A DNA stretch of 64,000 nucleotides. It comes from Bogoriella caseilytica (GTDB lineage: Bacteria > Actinomycetota > Actinomycetes > Actinomycetales > Actinomycetaceae). The position numbers and the translations under genes are program-made. Of the stretch, positions 8,460 through 16,781 are shown piece after piece. The notes beneath the pieces were generated by a model. It was not told where the DNA came from, ran no database searches, and was given only the letters and a program-made list of their open reading frames with translations. Position 1 is the stretch's first letter. Each line of letters starts with the position of its first letter. The stretch spans positions 1,550,001-1,614,000 of the forward strand of contig NZ_RKHK01000001.1 in NCBI RefSeq assembly GCF_003752405.1, read 5' to 3'.

Positions 8460-9938
8460 TCAGCGCTGGCCGCTGCGGGACTGACCCTGGGCGGCCCCAC
8501 CGGAGGAGCGTCCGCCACCTGAACGTCCGCCACGGCGTCCGCCGCCCTGACCGCTCCCGGAACGTCCTGCGCCGGAACGTGCCGCACCGGAACGTGCTGC
8601 GCCCGAGCGCGCCGCGCCGGAGGCCCCACGTGAGCGGCCACCACGCGAGCGACCCCCGCCAGAGCGCCCCTGTCCGTTCTGGGACTGCCCGGTGGCGTCT
8701 CCGCCCGGTGCGGACCAGCCACCGGGGCGCGAGCGTGCGCCGGGTGCCAACTCGGTGAGCACGGGGTGATCGGTGTCGGCCACCGTGGTGTTCTTGGGCT
8801 TGATGCCGGCCGCGCGCGTCAGCGACCGCACGTCATGGCGCTGATCCTCAGCGGCCAGGGTGATCACCGTGCCCGCCGCGCCGGCGCGGGCGGTGCGGCC
8901 TGAGCGGTGCAGGTAGGCCTTGTGCTCGGTGGGCGGGTCGGCGTGGACCACGAGGGCGACGTCGTCCACGTGGATGCCGCGGGCGGCGATGTCGGTGGCC
9001 ACCAGGGTGGAGGCGGTGCCCTCGTGGAAGGCCGTCATGTTCCGGGTGCGGGCGTTCTGCGAGAGATTGCCGTGCAGGTCCACGCTGGGGATGCCCAGGC
9101 CGTTGAGCTTGCGGGCCAGGGTCTTCGCGCCGTGCTTGGTGCGGGTGAAGATGATGGTGCGGCCCGGCGCCGAGGCGAGGTCGGCCAGCACCGGGATCCG
9201 AAGCTCGCGGGTCACGTGCAGCACGTGATGGTCCATGGCGATCACCGGGGACTGCGCGGAGTCGGCCTCGTGCACGCGCGGCTTGGTGAGGTAGCGGCGC
9301 ACCAGGACGTCGATGGCGTTGTCCAAGGTGGCGGAGAAGAGCATGCGCTGGCCGTCACGCGGGGTGGCGTCCAGCAGGCGGCGCACGGCGGGCAGGAAGC
9401 CGAGGTCGGCCATGTGGTCGGCCTCGTCGAGCACAGTGATGTCCACGGCCGAGAGGTTGCAGTGGCCCTGGCCGATGAGGTCCTCGAGCCGTCCCGGGCA
9501 GGCGATGAGGACGTCGATGCCGCGGCGGAGGGCGTCCACCTGGGGCTGTTGTCCGACGCCACCGAAGATCGATCGGGTGGACAGGCCTGCGGCGCGCGCC
9601 AGCGGTGCCACGGTCTCTTCGATCTGGGTGGCCAGTTCGCGGGTGGGCGCCAGGATCAGGGCGCGTGGGCGCTTGGCCGTGGCGCGTCCGCCCTTGGCGG
9701 CGAGGCGGGCGATGACGGGGATGGCGAAGGCGTAGGTCTTGCCCGAGCCGGTGCGGCCGCGCCCGAGCACGTCGCGGCCGGCCAGGGAGTCGGGCAGCGT
9801 GGCGGCCTGGATCGGGGTGGGAACGGTGATGCCCGCGGCATCCAGGATGGCGAGCAGGTCGGTGGGTACGCCGAGATCGGCGAAGGTGGTGGAGCCGGCC
9901 CGGGTGGGCTGGGCAGGGCTGAGAGCAGTGCTGGTCAC
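8460..9938 (-). CDS. DEAD-box ATP-dependent RNA helicase
   Basis: A 492-residue RNA helicase with the complete motif series in order: Q-motif region ([14 protein letters not shown]...TPIQ), GRTGSGKT (I), PTRELATQI (Ia), [11 protein letters not shown] (II), SATL (III), [10 protein letters not shown] (V) and [10 protein letters not shown] (VI). The last ~100 residues are a low-complexity Arg/Gly/Ser tail of repeated RSGAA and GGRSRGG units, which in DeaD/RhlE-type helicases binds RNA nonspecifically. It probably acts in ribosome assembly or mRNA unwinding, often at low temperature. The GTG at 9938 has only a weak ribosome site (GAAAGAG). About 400 bp upstream are noncoding. Confidence 0.92.
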   Translation of the reverse strand: MTSTALSPAQPTRAGSTTFADLGVPTDLLAILDAAGITVPTPIQAATLPDSLAGRDVLGRGRTGSGKTYAFAIPVIARLAAKGGRATAKRPRALILAPTRELATQIEETVAPLARAAGLSTRSIFGGVGQQPQVDALRRGIDVLIACPGRLEDLIGQGHCNLSAVDITVLDEADHMADLGFLPAVRRLLDATPRDGQRMLFSATLDNAIDVLVRRYLTKPRVHEADSAQSPVIAMDHHVLHVTRELRIPVLADLASAPGRTIIFTRTKHGAKTLARKLNGLGIPSVDLHGNLSQNARTRNMTAFHEGTASTLVATDIAARGIHVDDVALVVHADPPTEHKAYLHRSGRTARAGAAGTVITLAAEDQRHDVRSLTRAAGIKPKNTTVADTDHPVLTELAPGARSRPGGWSAPGGDATGQSQNGQGRSGGGRSRGGRSRGASGAARSGAARSGAARSGAGRSGSGQGGGRRGGRSGGGRSSGGAAQGQSRSGQR

Positions 9939-10342
9939 GAGGACTCTTTCGATCGGCGTCTCGCCGGATGCTTTGTCCCGGGCTGTCAGCCGGCGGGAGT
10001 GAGGAAGCAGGACCCCGTTCCTGGGGCGGCGCGAGCGATGTGCCGCGCAGGGACCGGGGCAAGACTGGCCGGTCCAACGCCCACGACACTACACGCCTGA
10101 GTAGCGGGCGGCTGCGGAAGGAGACGGCACACACAGCTGGCCGGGGCCCGTGGGGTGCGCCGCCCGGGAGCCTCGTGTGCGCCGCCGGGGGCTTGCTGGG
10201 TAGAGAAACTGGCGCTTGGCGCCACTTACTCTTCCCGATGCCGGCGATCAGGACGCCACGGGGCGGAATCGTGCTGGGTGCATTGCGGTCTGCCGCTAGA
10301 GTTCGGGCGATCCCCCTGCACTGCCGCCACGCGGAGGAACCC
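9939..10342. other. 404-bp gene-free region between divergent deaD-like and codB-like genes
   Basis: No convincing reading frame was found here. It holds the diverged copy of the 45-bp palindromic element (10198-10239), a small CGGCG-TCT-CGCCG stem near 9955, and presumably the promoters of both flanking genes. The helicase side leaves room for a long leader, which is common for DEAD-box helicase mRNAs, but I see no specific regulatory motif. Confidence 0.5.
10198..10239. repeat. Dispersed 45-bp palindromic element, copy A (diverged)
   Basis: GGGTAGAGAA at the left and CTTCCCGAT at the right frame a GGCGC-centred palindrome (CTGGCGCTTGGCGCC). It clearly matches copies B (12193-12237) and C (28108-28152) but has a few more changes and an imperfect right arm. 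It lies upstream of the cytosine permease gene. Confidence 0.6.
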
Positions 10343-11626
10343 ATGCCTGCTGCCCAGAAGTCGACCGGTCAGACGGTCCGCGACCGTGACTATCCACTGG
10401 GGCGCGTGCCGCGGGCCGAGCGCCCCGGCACCCTCGCCGTCGCGGTCGTCATCGCCGGCTTCCTCTTCTACACCCCCACCATGGTGGTCGGTGGCGACGT
10501 CGCCGGGGCCTTCCCCTTCGGGGAGTTCCTCGGCCTGGCAGCCGTGGCCACGGTGGTGCTCGGCCTCTACATGGCCCTGATGGGCCTGATCAGTGAGCGC
10601 ACCGGCCTGACCACGGCGCTGGTCTCGCGACTGGTGCTCGGCCGCGTGGGTGGGAAATGGGGCTCCTTCATCCTCGGCGGCACCCAGCTGGGCTGGTATG
10701 GCGTGGGGCTTGGCGTGCTGGCAAACCTCATCGAGGCCTCCACCGGTTTCGGCGCCACCTGGCTGGTGGTCATCGTCGGCGGCGTGCTCATGGCCTCCAC
10801 GGCCTACTTCGGCTTCCGCGGCATCGAGATCCTCTCGTGGATCTCCGTGCCGCTCATGCTGGTGCTGTGCGTATGGGTCACGGTGCTCGCCTTCGGCGAG
10901 GCCGGTGGCTGGAGCGACCTGCTGGCCGGTGGCGGTGCGGACGCCGGCTCCATCGGCCCGGGCACGGCGATCACCATGATGATCGCGACCTTCATCTCCG
11001 GCGGCACCCAGATCGGTAACTGGACGCGCTTCGCCAACGGCGCGACCCGGACCTTCGTGCTCACCCTGGTGGCCGTGCTGCTGGTGCAGTTCGCCATGCT
11101 GTTCTTCGGCGGGGTCGGTGTGGCCGCCTACGGCGAGGGCGACTTCGTCGAGGTGCTGCTCGCCATGGGCATCGTGGGCATGGCGCTGGTGCTGCTGGTG
11201 GCGAACCTGTGGACCACCAACGACAACACGGCCTACGCCTTCGCGGTGGCCGGGGCGGAGCTGTTCGAAAAGGCCGACAAGCGCCCCTTCGTCGTCGGCG
11301 GTGTGGTGATCTCGGTGGTGCTCGCCCTGACCGGCATCGCGGACAACCTGATCTCCTTCCTGTCCCTGCTGAGTGTGGTGATCCCACCGCTGGGAGGCGT
11401 CATCATCGGCACCTTCTTCTTCGTGTGGCGCGGCAAGGACCCCGGCACGGCGCTCACTGACATCCCGATGATCCGGCTGGGCGCGCTGGTGGCCTACCTC
11501 GCCGGAGCGGCGGCTGCCCTGGTGGGCACGTACGGCGGGCTCGGGAGCCCGGCGATCCAGGGCATCATCGTGGCGGCGCTCGCGGTCCCGGTGTGTGAGA
11601 CCGTCGCCCGCACGATGCGGGCCTGA
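10343..11626 (+). CDS. codB: NCS1-family cytosine/nucleobase permease
   Basis: A 427-residue membrane protein with about 12 hydrophobic segments, resembling CodB-type cytosine permeases of the NCS1 (nucleobase:cation symporter) family. Seen features are a hydrophilic N-terminus ending DYPLGRVPRAER, helix 1 with FLFYTPTMVVGGD, the GGTQLGWYGVGLG segment and WTTNDNTAYAF in the middle of the protein, which fits the family's substrate region. The start at 10343 has GCGGAGG spaced correctly; a much longer in-frame extension upstream is noncoding. The next gene, a cytosine deaminase, starts 10 bp after the stop, so the pair probably imports and deaminates cytosine. Nucleobase choice is inferred from that partner. 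Confidence 0.85.
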   Translation: MPAAQKSTGQTVRDRDYPLGRVPRAERPGTLAVAVVIAGFLFYTPTMVVGGDVAGAFPFGEFLGLAAVATVVLGLYMALMGLISERTGLTTALVSRLVLGRVGGKWGSFILGGTQLGWYGVGLGVLANLIEASTGFGATWLVVIVGGVLMASTAYFGFRGIEILSWISVPLMLVLCVWVTVLAFGEAGGWSDLLAGGGADAGSIGPGTAITMMIATFISGGTQIGNWTRFANGATRTFVLTLVAVLLVQFAMLFFGGVGVAAYGEGDFVEVLLAMGIVGMALVLLVANLWTTNDNTAYAFAVAGAELFEKADKRPFVVGGVVISVVLALTGIADNLISFLSLLSVVIPPLGGVIIGTFFFVWRGKDPGTALTDIPMIRLGALVAYLAGAAAALVGTYGGLGSPAIQGIIVAALAVPVCETVARTMRA

Positions 11627-11636
11627 AGGAGGAGTG

Positions 11637-12179
11637 ATGGCCGAGCAGCACGCAGCACAGTCACGCCCGGCGCAGCCCGGTCCGGCGCAGCCCCACATAC
11701 CGCGGCCTGGCCCGTACGCCGGGCGGCCGGTGGGATCGGACCGCGAAGCCCTCGCCGTCGCCATCCAGGAGGCCCGCGACGGGCGCGCCGGAGGCGGGGT
11801 GCCGATCGGCGCGGCCTTGGTGGTGGACGGCGAAGTGCTGGCCTCCGGGCACAACCAGCGTGTGCAACTCGCCAGCCCGATCCTGCACGGCGAGACGGAC
11901 TGCCTGGCCAATGCCGGGCGACTGCCCGCCTCCGTCTACGCCCGGGCCACCATGGTCACCACCCTCTCGCCCTGCGACATGTGCACCGGCGCGATCCTGC
12001 TCTACGGCATCCCGCGGGTGATCATCGGGGAGAACCGCACGTTCTACGGCGCTGAGGATCTGCTGCGCTTGCGCGGTGTGGAGGTCGTGGTTCTCGACGA
12101 CGCCGAATGCGTGGCTCTGATGGAGGAGTTCATCGCTGCCGAGCCCGATCTCTGGAACGAGGACATCGGCGAGGAGTAG
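11637..12179 (+). CDS. Cytosine deaminase, yeast (Fcy1) type
   Basis: A 180-residue zinc deaminase that should convert cytosine to uracil for pyrimidine salvage. It carries HGETDCLANAGR (zinc His and catalytic Glu) and SPCDMCTGAILLYGIPR (PCxxC zinc cysteines), followed by VIIGEN and a C-terminal DLWNEDIGEE. These closely follow yeast Fcy1, including its C-terminal WFEDIGE, and not the amidohydrolase CodA of enterobacteria. The first ~30 residues are a Pro/Gln/Ala-rich tail absent in yeast. AAGGAGG precedes the ATG at 11637, which lies 10 bp behind the permease stop, so the two form an operon. Guanine or tRNA-adenosine deaminases are less likely alternatives. Confidence 0.88.
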   Translation: MAEQHAAQSRPAQPGPAQPHIPRPGPYAGRPVGSDREALAVAIQEARDGRAGGGVPIGAALVVDGEVLASGHNQRVQLASPILHGETDCLANAGRLPASVYARATMVTTLSPCDMCTGAILLYGIPRVIIGENRTFYGAEDLLRLRGVEVVVLDDAECVALMEEFIAAEPDLWNEDIGEE

Positions 12180-12192
12180 CCGCCGGCACCGG

Positions 12193-12237
12193 ATCGGGTA
12201 GAGAAGGTGGCGCTGAGAGCCACTTTCTCTACCCGAT
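12193..12237. repeat. Dispersed 45-bp palindromic element, copy B
   Basis: It begins ATCGGGTAGAGAA and ends TTCTCTACCCGAT, giving 13-bp perfect outer arms; the inner parts (GGTGGCGCT and AGAGCCACT) nearly pair as well. Its reverse complement differs from copy C at 28108-28152 at one base of 45. It starts 14 bp after the cytosine deaminase stop codon, so it may work as a terminator here. Confidence 0.8.
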
Positions 12238-12278
12238 GGGCCTCTACCGCAGGGGCCAAGGGCGGGAGGGGCGGGGCT

Positions 12279-12326
12279 GAGATCGGGGTGGAGAGCAGGG
12301 CGGAGATCGGGGTGGAGAGCAGGGCG
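12279..12326. repeat. Exact 24-bp tandem duplication
   Basis: GAGATCGGGGTGGAGAGCAG plus four further bases, repeated twice without change (12279-12302 and 12303-12326). It lies in the leader region of the LacI gene. No function is evident. Confidence 0.75.
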
Positions 12327-12400
12327 GGGAGGGCCGGGTGGCTCGGTGAGAGGGCGCGGTGCTCCGGGGTGGACGCGCTCGAGTGTGGCGGTCGCGCGCG

Positions 12401-12460
12401 CTGCCCGTACCCTCGGGTGAGCACCCGTACGACCTGCCCGTACCCTCGGGTGAGCACCCG
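12401..12460. promoter_or_regulatory. Two 33-bp-spaced palindromes upstream of the N-glycan LacI gene
   Basis: A 27-bp sequence starting CTGCCCGTACCCTCGG occurs at 12401-12427 and again at 12434-12460. Each copy ends in the palindrome CGGGTGAGCACCCG (12414-12427 and 12447-12460). The spacing of 33 bp is close to three helical turns, so two dimers could bind the same face of the DNA. They may be autoregulatory operators for the LacI gene that starts 37 bp downstream. Confidence 0.5.
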
Positions 12461-12496
12461 CACCGGGCGCAGGGAACGTTCCGCGAGGAGGCGTAG

Positions 12497-13522
12497 GTGG
12501 GCCAGAACGGCAAGCGGCCGACCCTTCGGGAGATCGCCGCTCGGGTGGGCGTCTCCGAGACCGCGGCCTCCTTTGCGCTCAATGGGCGGCCGGGGATCTC
12601 CGAGGCCACCCGCAAGAAGGTGCTCGACGTGGTCGAGGAGATGGGCTGGCGGCCCAGCTACGCCGCCCGGGTGCTCTCCGGAGCGCGTTCGAGGACCATC
12701 GGCCTCGTCCTCACCCAGAACACCGCCACCGTCGACTCCGAACTCTTCTTCATCCGGCTGATGACCGGCATGCAGACCGTACTGAGCCGCTCGCAGTGCG
12801 GCCTGCTGATGCAGGTGGTGCAGACGGTCGAGGAGGAGATCGAGGTCTATCGCACCTGGCATGCGGAGGGGCGGGTGGACGGCGTGGTCCTGGTGGACCT
12901 GCGCGCCGATGACCCCCGCCCGCGTGCCATGGTGGACCTCGGCCTCCCCGCAGTCCTGGCTGGCGGGCCGGATCCAGAGGGCTTGCTGCCCTCGGTCTCG
13001 ATCGACGACGCCGCCGCGATGACCCTCGTGCTCCAGCACCTGCGCGAGCTCGGCCACCGCCATGTGGCCTACGTCAGCGGGCCACGGGATCTGCTGCACG
13101 TGCGCCGTCGTCTCGATGCCTTCGATGCGGTCGTCGCCGAGCAACTCGACGGCGGACACGTCATCTCCACCGACTTCACCTCCGAAGCCGCTGCGGCGGC
13201 CACACGCGAGCTGCTCGCACACGCCCCGGCGCCCACAGCAGTGGTGTGCGACAACGAGATCGTCGCCGTCTCGCTCATGCTCACTCTGCGTAGTCTCGGC
13301 CGCCATGTGCCCGAGGACCTCGCTGTGGTCTCCTGGGAGGACACTCCGGTCTGCCAGGCCATGCACCCGCCCCTGACGGCCTTGCACCGCAACACGCACG
13401 AGTTCGGCGCCGATGTGGCGGAGCAGTTGCTCAAGATCCTCGCCGGCGAGCCCCCGGAGAGCAGCCAGGAGCAGACGCCGCAGCTCATCGTCCGGGCAAG
13501 CACGGATTCCGCACGCGCCTGA
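12497..13522 (+). CDS. LacI-family regulator of the N-glycan locus
   Basis: A 341-residue LacI repressor with the helix-turn-helix TLREIAARVGVSETAASFAL near the N-terminus, hinge ISEATRKKVLDVVEEMGWRPS, and a C-terminal effector domain (HVAYVSGPRDLLHVRRRLDAF; VVSWEDTPVCQAMHPPLTAL). The GTG start at 12497 has GAGGAGG five bases upstream. It stands directly before the GH38-ABC-GH5-GH3-GH85 series, in the same direction but separated by a promoter, which makes it the likely local repressor. The natural target is the palindrome at 13590-13603. The inducer would be an imported mannosyl or N-acetylglucosaminyl sugar, by inference only. Confidence 0.88.
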   Translation: MGQNGKRPTLREIAARVGVSETAASFALNGRPGISEATRKKVLDVVEEMGWRPSYAARVLSGARSRTIGLVLTQNTATVDSELFFIRLMTGMQTVLSRSQCGLLMQVVQTVEEEIEVYRTWHAEGRVDGVVLVDLRADDPRPRAMVDLGLPAVLAGGPDPEGLLPSVSIDDAAAMTLVLQHLRELGHRHVAYVSGPRDLLHVRRRLDAFDAVVAEQLDGGHVISTDFTSEAAAAATRELLAHAPAPTAVVCDNEIVAVSLMLTLRSLGRHVPEDLAVVSWEDTPVCQAMHPPLTALHRNTHEFGADVAEQLLKILAGEPPESSQEQTPQLIVRASTDSARA

Positions 13523-13552
13523 GGCCGGCGCCCTCGCAGGCTCCTCCCGGTG

Positions 13553-13582
13553 TTGACAGCACTCGCTGACCGGGTTTACGTT
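13553..13582 (+). promoter_or_regulatory. Promoter of the GH38-ABC-GH operon
   Basis: TTGACA at 13553-13558 is a perfect -35 hexamer, followed after 18 bp by TACGTT at 13577-13582 as a plausible -10. Transcription would start near 13589, at the edge of the palindrome CTAAAGGGCTTTAG, so a repressor bound there would block initiation. Confidence 0.65.
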
Positions 13583-13589
13583 CGAGGAA

Positions 13590-13603
13590 CTAAAGGGCTT
13601 TAG
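13590..13603. promoter_or_regulatory. LacI-type operator before the GH38 gene
   Basis: CTAAAGGGCTTTAG has 6-bp perfect arms around a GG centre. It sits at the predicted transcription start of the operon and 29 bp before the GH38 start codon. LacI-family sites usually have a CG centre, so the GG centre is slightly unusual. Confidence 0.6.
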
Positions 13604-13632
13604 CAATCCTCATTCCGCGCCATGGAGCCGCT

Positions 13633-16600
13633 GTGCATTCTCACCCTCATCACACTCTCGACCGCCTTGAGCGCGTGCTGCGCGAGCGCATTCAGCCGGC
13701 CGTGCATCAGCGGCTGGCGCCCGTGGAGCTGCACGCCTGGCGCGTGGACGGGGACGGCGAACCCGTTCCGGCCTCCCATGCCCTCGGCCTTGAGACCCTG
13801 CCCGGCCGGGAGGCGCCCGAGTACGCGCCCTTCGCGGTGGGTTCCCCCTGGGGGCCGGCCTGGAGCACCACCTGGTTCCGCGTCGAGGGCACGGTGCCGG
13901 GTGAGGCCACGGGCATCATCGAACTGGTCCTCGATCTGGGGTGGGAGCCCCACTCCGTGGGCGGGCACGGCGAGGCGCTGGTCCACCGTCCCGATGGCAC
14001 TGCGGTGAAGGCGCTGCACCCGCTGCACGGCTGGGTGCGCCTGCGCGGGCCCGGTGCCCCCGACGGGGTGCTGCGTCCGGACGGGTCCTTCACCCTCTAC
14101 ATCGAGGCCGCTGCGAACCCGCTGGTGCTCGGCCTGCCCCCCTTCGAAGTCACCGATGTCGGCGAGAAGCACACTGCGGAGAGCTTCACGCCCTATCTGC
14201 TGCGCACAGCTGAGATCGCCTCCTGGCACCGCGAGGTCTGGGAGCTGGTGCGTGACCTCGAGGTAGCCGGGGGCCTGGCGCGGGAGCTCTCCGACACGGA
14301 GCCGCGCTACTGGCGCCTGGTGGAGGCCATTGGTCGCGCGCTGAACGCCTACGACCCAGCGGATCTGACGAGCGCCTCGGCCGCGCGGGCCGAGCTCGCT
14401 GAGGTGCTGGCGCAGCCCGCTCACGCCACCGCCCACCGGGTGAGCGCGGTCGGGCACGCCCACATCGACTCCGCATGGCTCTGGCCGCTGCGCGAGACCC
14501 GCCGCAAGGTCGCCCGCACGGTGTCCAACGTGCTCGACCTGATGGACACCGATCCGGAATTCACCTACGCGATGTCCTCTGCTCAGCAGTTCGCCTGGAT
14601 CGAGGAGGACCGGCCGGACCTCTTTGCCCGACTGGGCGAACGCGTACGCGAGGGGCGTTTCATCCCGGTGGGCGGCATGTGGGTCGAGGCTGATGCCGTG
14701 ATGCCCACCGGCGAGTCCATGGTTCGGCAGTTCACCTACGGCAAGCGGTACTTCCAGAGCCGCTTCGGCATCGACACCGACGGCGTCTGGCTCCCGGACA
14801 GCTTCGGTTACTCGGGCGCGCTGCCCCAGCTCGCCCGGCGCGCCGGCTTCCGCTGGTTCCTCACGCAGAAGATCTCCTGGAACGACACCAACACCTTCCC
14901 GCACCACAGCTTCTCCTGGGAAGGCATCGACGGCACTCGCATCTTCACCCACTTCCCGCCGGCCGAGACCTACGCGGCCGAGGTCACCCCGGCGGAGCTG
15001 CACCACGCCGTCTCCACCTTCCGCGACAAGGCCCGCTCCTCGCACTCTCTGTTGCTCTTCGGGTACGGCGACGGCGGCGGCGGACCCACCCGGGAGATGC
15101 TCGGACGCGCCTCGCGCCTGCGTGATCTCGAGGGCGCGCCCCGCGTGGAGCAGCGTGCCCCCTCGGAGTTCTTCACCGAGGCGGAACGGGAGTACGTTGC
15201 CGCAGGGGGCCCGCCCGTGTGGCAGGGCGAGCTCTATCTCGAACTGCACCGCGGCACGCTGACCTCCCAGCTCGCCATGAAGCAGGGCAACCGCCGGGCC
15301 GAGGCGATGCTCCGCACCGTGGAACACCTGGCTGCCATCGCGGCGGTGCGCGCCGGAGCGCCCTACCCGGCGCTCGAGCTGGATGAGATCTGGCAGACCG
15401 TGCTGGTGCACCAGTTCCACGACATCCTGCCCGGATCCTCCATCGCCTGGGTGCATCGCGAGGCTCGTGGCACCTATCGCACGCTGGATGAACGGCTCCG
15501 CGCTCTCGCCGCCCAGGCCCTCCAGGCCCTGAGCTCCCACCCGCAGGCATCTGGTCCGGCGCCGGGCTCGGGTACTGCGCCGGGCACCCTCTTCCCTGGC
15601 GCCTCCGGCCAGTGGCACCTCGAGCATCAGCACGAGGGGAACCAGCCTGCCGTGGCCGCGGAGCGCGGCGAGGACATCACGCTGGACAACGGGCTGCTCC
15701 GGGTGACCCTCGACGGCTCCGGCACGGTCACCTCGCTGCGGGATCTGACCGCAGATCGTGAGCTGGTTCCCGCAGGAAGGCGCCTCGGTGAACTCGTGCT
15801 CTTCCGCGACGAGCCGATCCGCTGGGACGCCTGGGACATCGACCGTCACGTCCTCGAGCTGGCGCAGGCGCTGAACGAGCCCGAGAGCATCGAGATCGTC
15901 GACGCCGACGGCGATGCCCGAGTGGACGTCGCCTACTCCCACGGCGCGTCGCGCTTCACGCTCAGCTACTCGCTCGCTCCGGGCGCGGCTGAACTCCAGA
16001 TGGCCTGCGACGTGGACTGGCAGGAGCGCGAGCACCTGCTCAAGGTCGCCCTCCCGCTGGATGTGCGCGCCCCCTCCGCTCGTTACGAGACCCAGTACGG
16101 CTACGTGGAGCGCCCCGTCAGCACGAACACCTCCTGGGACGAGGCCCGCTACGAGGTGAACCAACACCGCTACCTGCACCTGGCCGAGCCCGGCCACGGC
16201 GTCGGCGTCGTCAACGACTCCAGCCACGGATGCGACGTCACCCCGCTGGACGGCGGCGCCACCCAGGTGCGGCTGTCCTTGCTGCGCGCCTCCCGTTACC
16301 CCGATCCGGGTGCCGACCTCGGGCAGCACCGCATGCGGTGGTCGATCGTGGCTGCCGATCAACCCACCACGGTCACCGCTGCCTATGCGATGGCAGCCCC
16401 CGCACTGGACGGCCTGCCGGAGCTCGAGCCGCTGGTCACTCTCGATCTGGACGAGGGCGCCGCGGTCGTCGACTGGATCAAGCTCGCCGACGACGGTTCA
16501 GGTGACGTGATCGCACGCATCGCAGAGGTCGCCGGCGGCCGCGCCCGCGGGCACCTGCGCGCAGCGCGTGACCTCGCCGGTGCCGAGGTGCAGGAGACCG

Positions 16601-16779
16601 ATCTGCTGGAGTACCCGCTCGGCGACATCACCTCGCCCGGGGCGGCTGGCGGACTGCCCGAGGCGCTGGCCGGCCACAATCCTCGCCCCCTCAGTGGCGC
16701 CGAGCTTCGCCTCGGCCCTTTCCAACTCACCACCCTGCGGATCCGGCGCACTGCCGGATCCTCGATGACAAAGGAGTAA
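13633..16779 (+). CDS. GH38 alpha-mannosidase
   Basis: A 1048-residue glycoside hydrolase family 38 enzyme with no signal peptide, so it acts in the cytoplasm. The zinc-binding GHAHIDSAWLWPLRET is at residues ~272-287, and WLPDSFGYSGALPQ carries the nucleophile Asp at residue 389. The HHSFSWEGIDGTRIFTHFPP segment and a long C-terminal beta-sandwich half complete the family layout of about 1000 residues. It removes terminal alpha-linked mannose with retention. The GTG at 13633 has GGAG five bases upstream. It is the first gene of the operon; the lipoprotein gene begins two bases after its stop. Context indicates N-glycan high-mannose or core mannose as substrate. Confidence 0.93.
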   Translation: MHSHPHHTLDRLERVLRERIQPAVHQRLAPVELHAWRVDGDGEPVPASHALGLETLPGREAPEYAPFAVGSPWGPAWSTTWFRVEGTVPGEATGIIELVLDLGWEPHSVGGHGEALVHRPDGTAVKALHPLHGWVRLRGPGAPDGVLRPDGSFTLYIEAAANPLVLGLPPFEVTDVGEKHTAESFTPYLLRTAEIASWHREVWELVRDLEVAGGLARELSDTEPRYWRLVEAIGRALNAYDPADLTSASAARAELAEVLAQPAHATAHRVSAVGHAHIDSAWLWPLRETRRKVARTVSNVLDLMDTDPEFTYAMSSAQQFAWIEEDRPDLFARLGERVREGRFIPVGGMWVEADAVMPTGESMVRQFTYGKRYFQSRFGIDTDGVWLPDSFGYSGALPQLARRAGFRWFLTQKISWNDTNTFPHHSFSWEGIDGTRIFTHFPPAETYAAEVTPAELHHAVSTFRDKARSSHSLLLFGYGDGGGGPTREMLGRASRLRDLEGAPRVEQRAPSEFFTEAEREYVAAGGPPVWQGELYLELHRGTLTSQLAMKQGNRRAEAMLRTVEHLAAIAAVRAGAPYPALELDEIWQTVLVHQFHDILPGSSIAWVHREARGTYRTLDERLRALAAQALQALSSHPQASGPAPGSGTAPGTLFPGASGQWHLEHQHEGNQPAVAAERGEDITLDNGLLRVTLDGSGTVTSLRDLTADRELVPAGRRLGELVLFRDEPIRWDAWDIDRHVLELAQALNEPESIEIVDADGDARVDVAYSHGASRFTLSYSLAPGAAELQMACDVDWQEREHLLKVALPLDVRAPSARYETQYGYVERPVSTNTSWDEARYEVNQHRYLHLAEPGHGVGVVNDSSHGCDVTPLDGGATQVRLSLLRASRYPDPGADLGQHRMRWSIVAADQPTTVTAAYAMAAPALDGLPELEPLVTLDLDEGAAVVDWIKLADDGSGDVIARIAEVAGGRARGHLRAARDLAGAEVQETDLLEYPLGDITSPGAAGGLPEALAGHNPRPLSGAELRLGPFQLTTLRIRRTAGSSMTKE

Positions 16780-16781
16780 TC

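Larger units (their letters stand above)
12180..12496. other. 317-bp gene-free region upstream of the LacI regulator
   Basis: No gene was seen. In order it holds the palindromic element B (12193-12237), which may also terminate the cytosine operon, an exact 24-bp tandem duplication (12279-12326), and two 27-bp direct repeats (12401-12460) each containing a CGGGTG-AG-CACCCG palindrome. The LacI gene's ribosome site GAGGAGG is at 12485-12491. Confidence 0.6.

Noticed and set aside
9968-10342. A 125-residue upstream extension of the cytosine permease
   Set aside because: It is Arg/Gly-rich, crosses a dispersed palindromic element, and a strong ribosome site marks the ATG at 10343.
13600-16362. 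A 920-codon open frame antisense to GH38
   Set aside because: It is a by-product of the high GC3 content of the GH38 gene. It has no recognised domain, no ribosome site, and is His/Gly/Arg-rich as shadows are.
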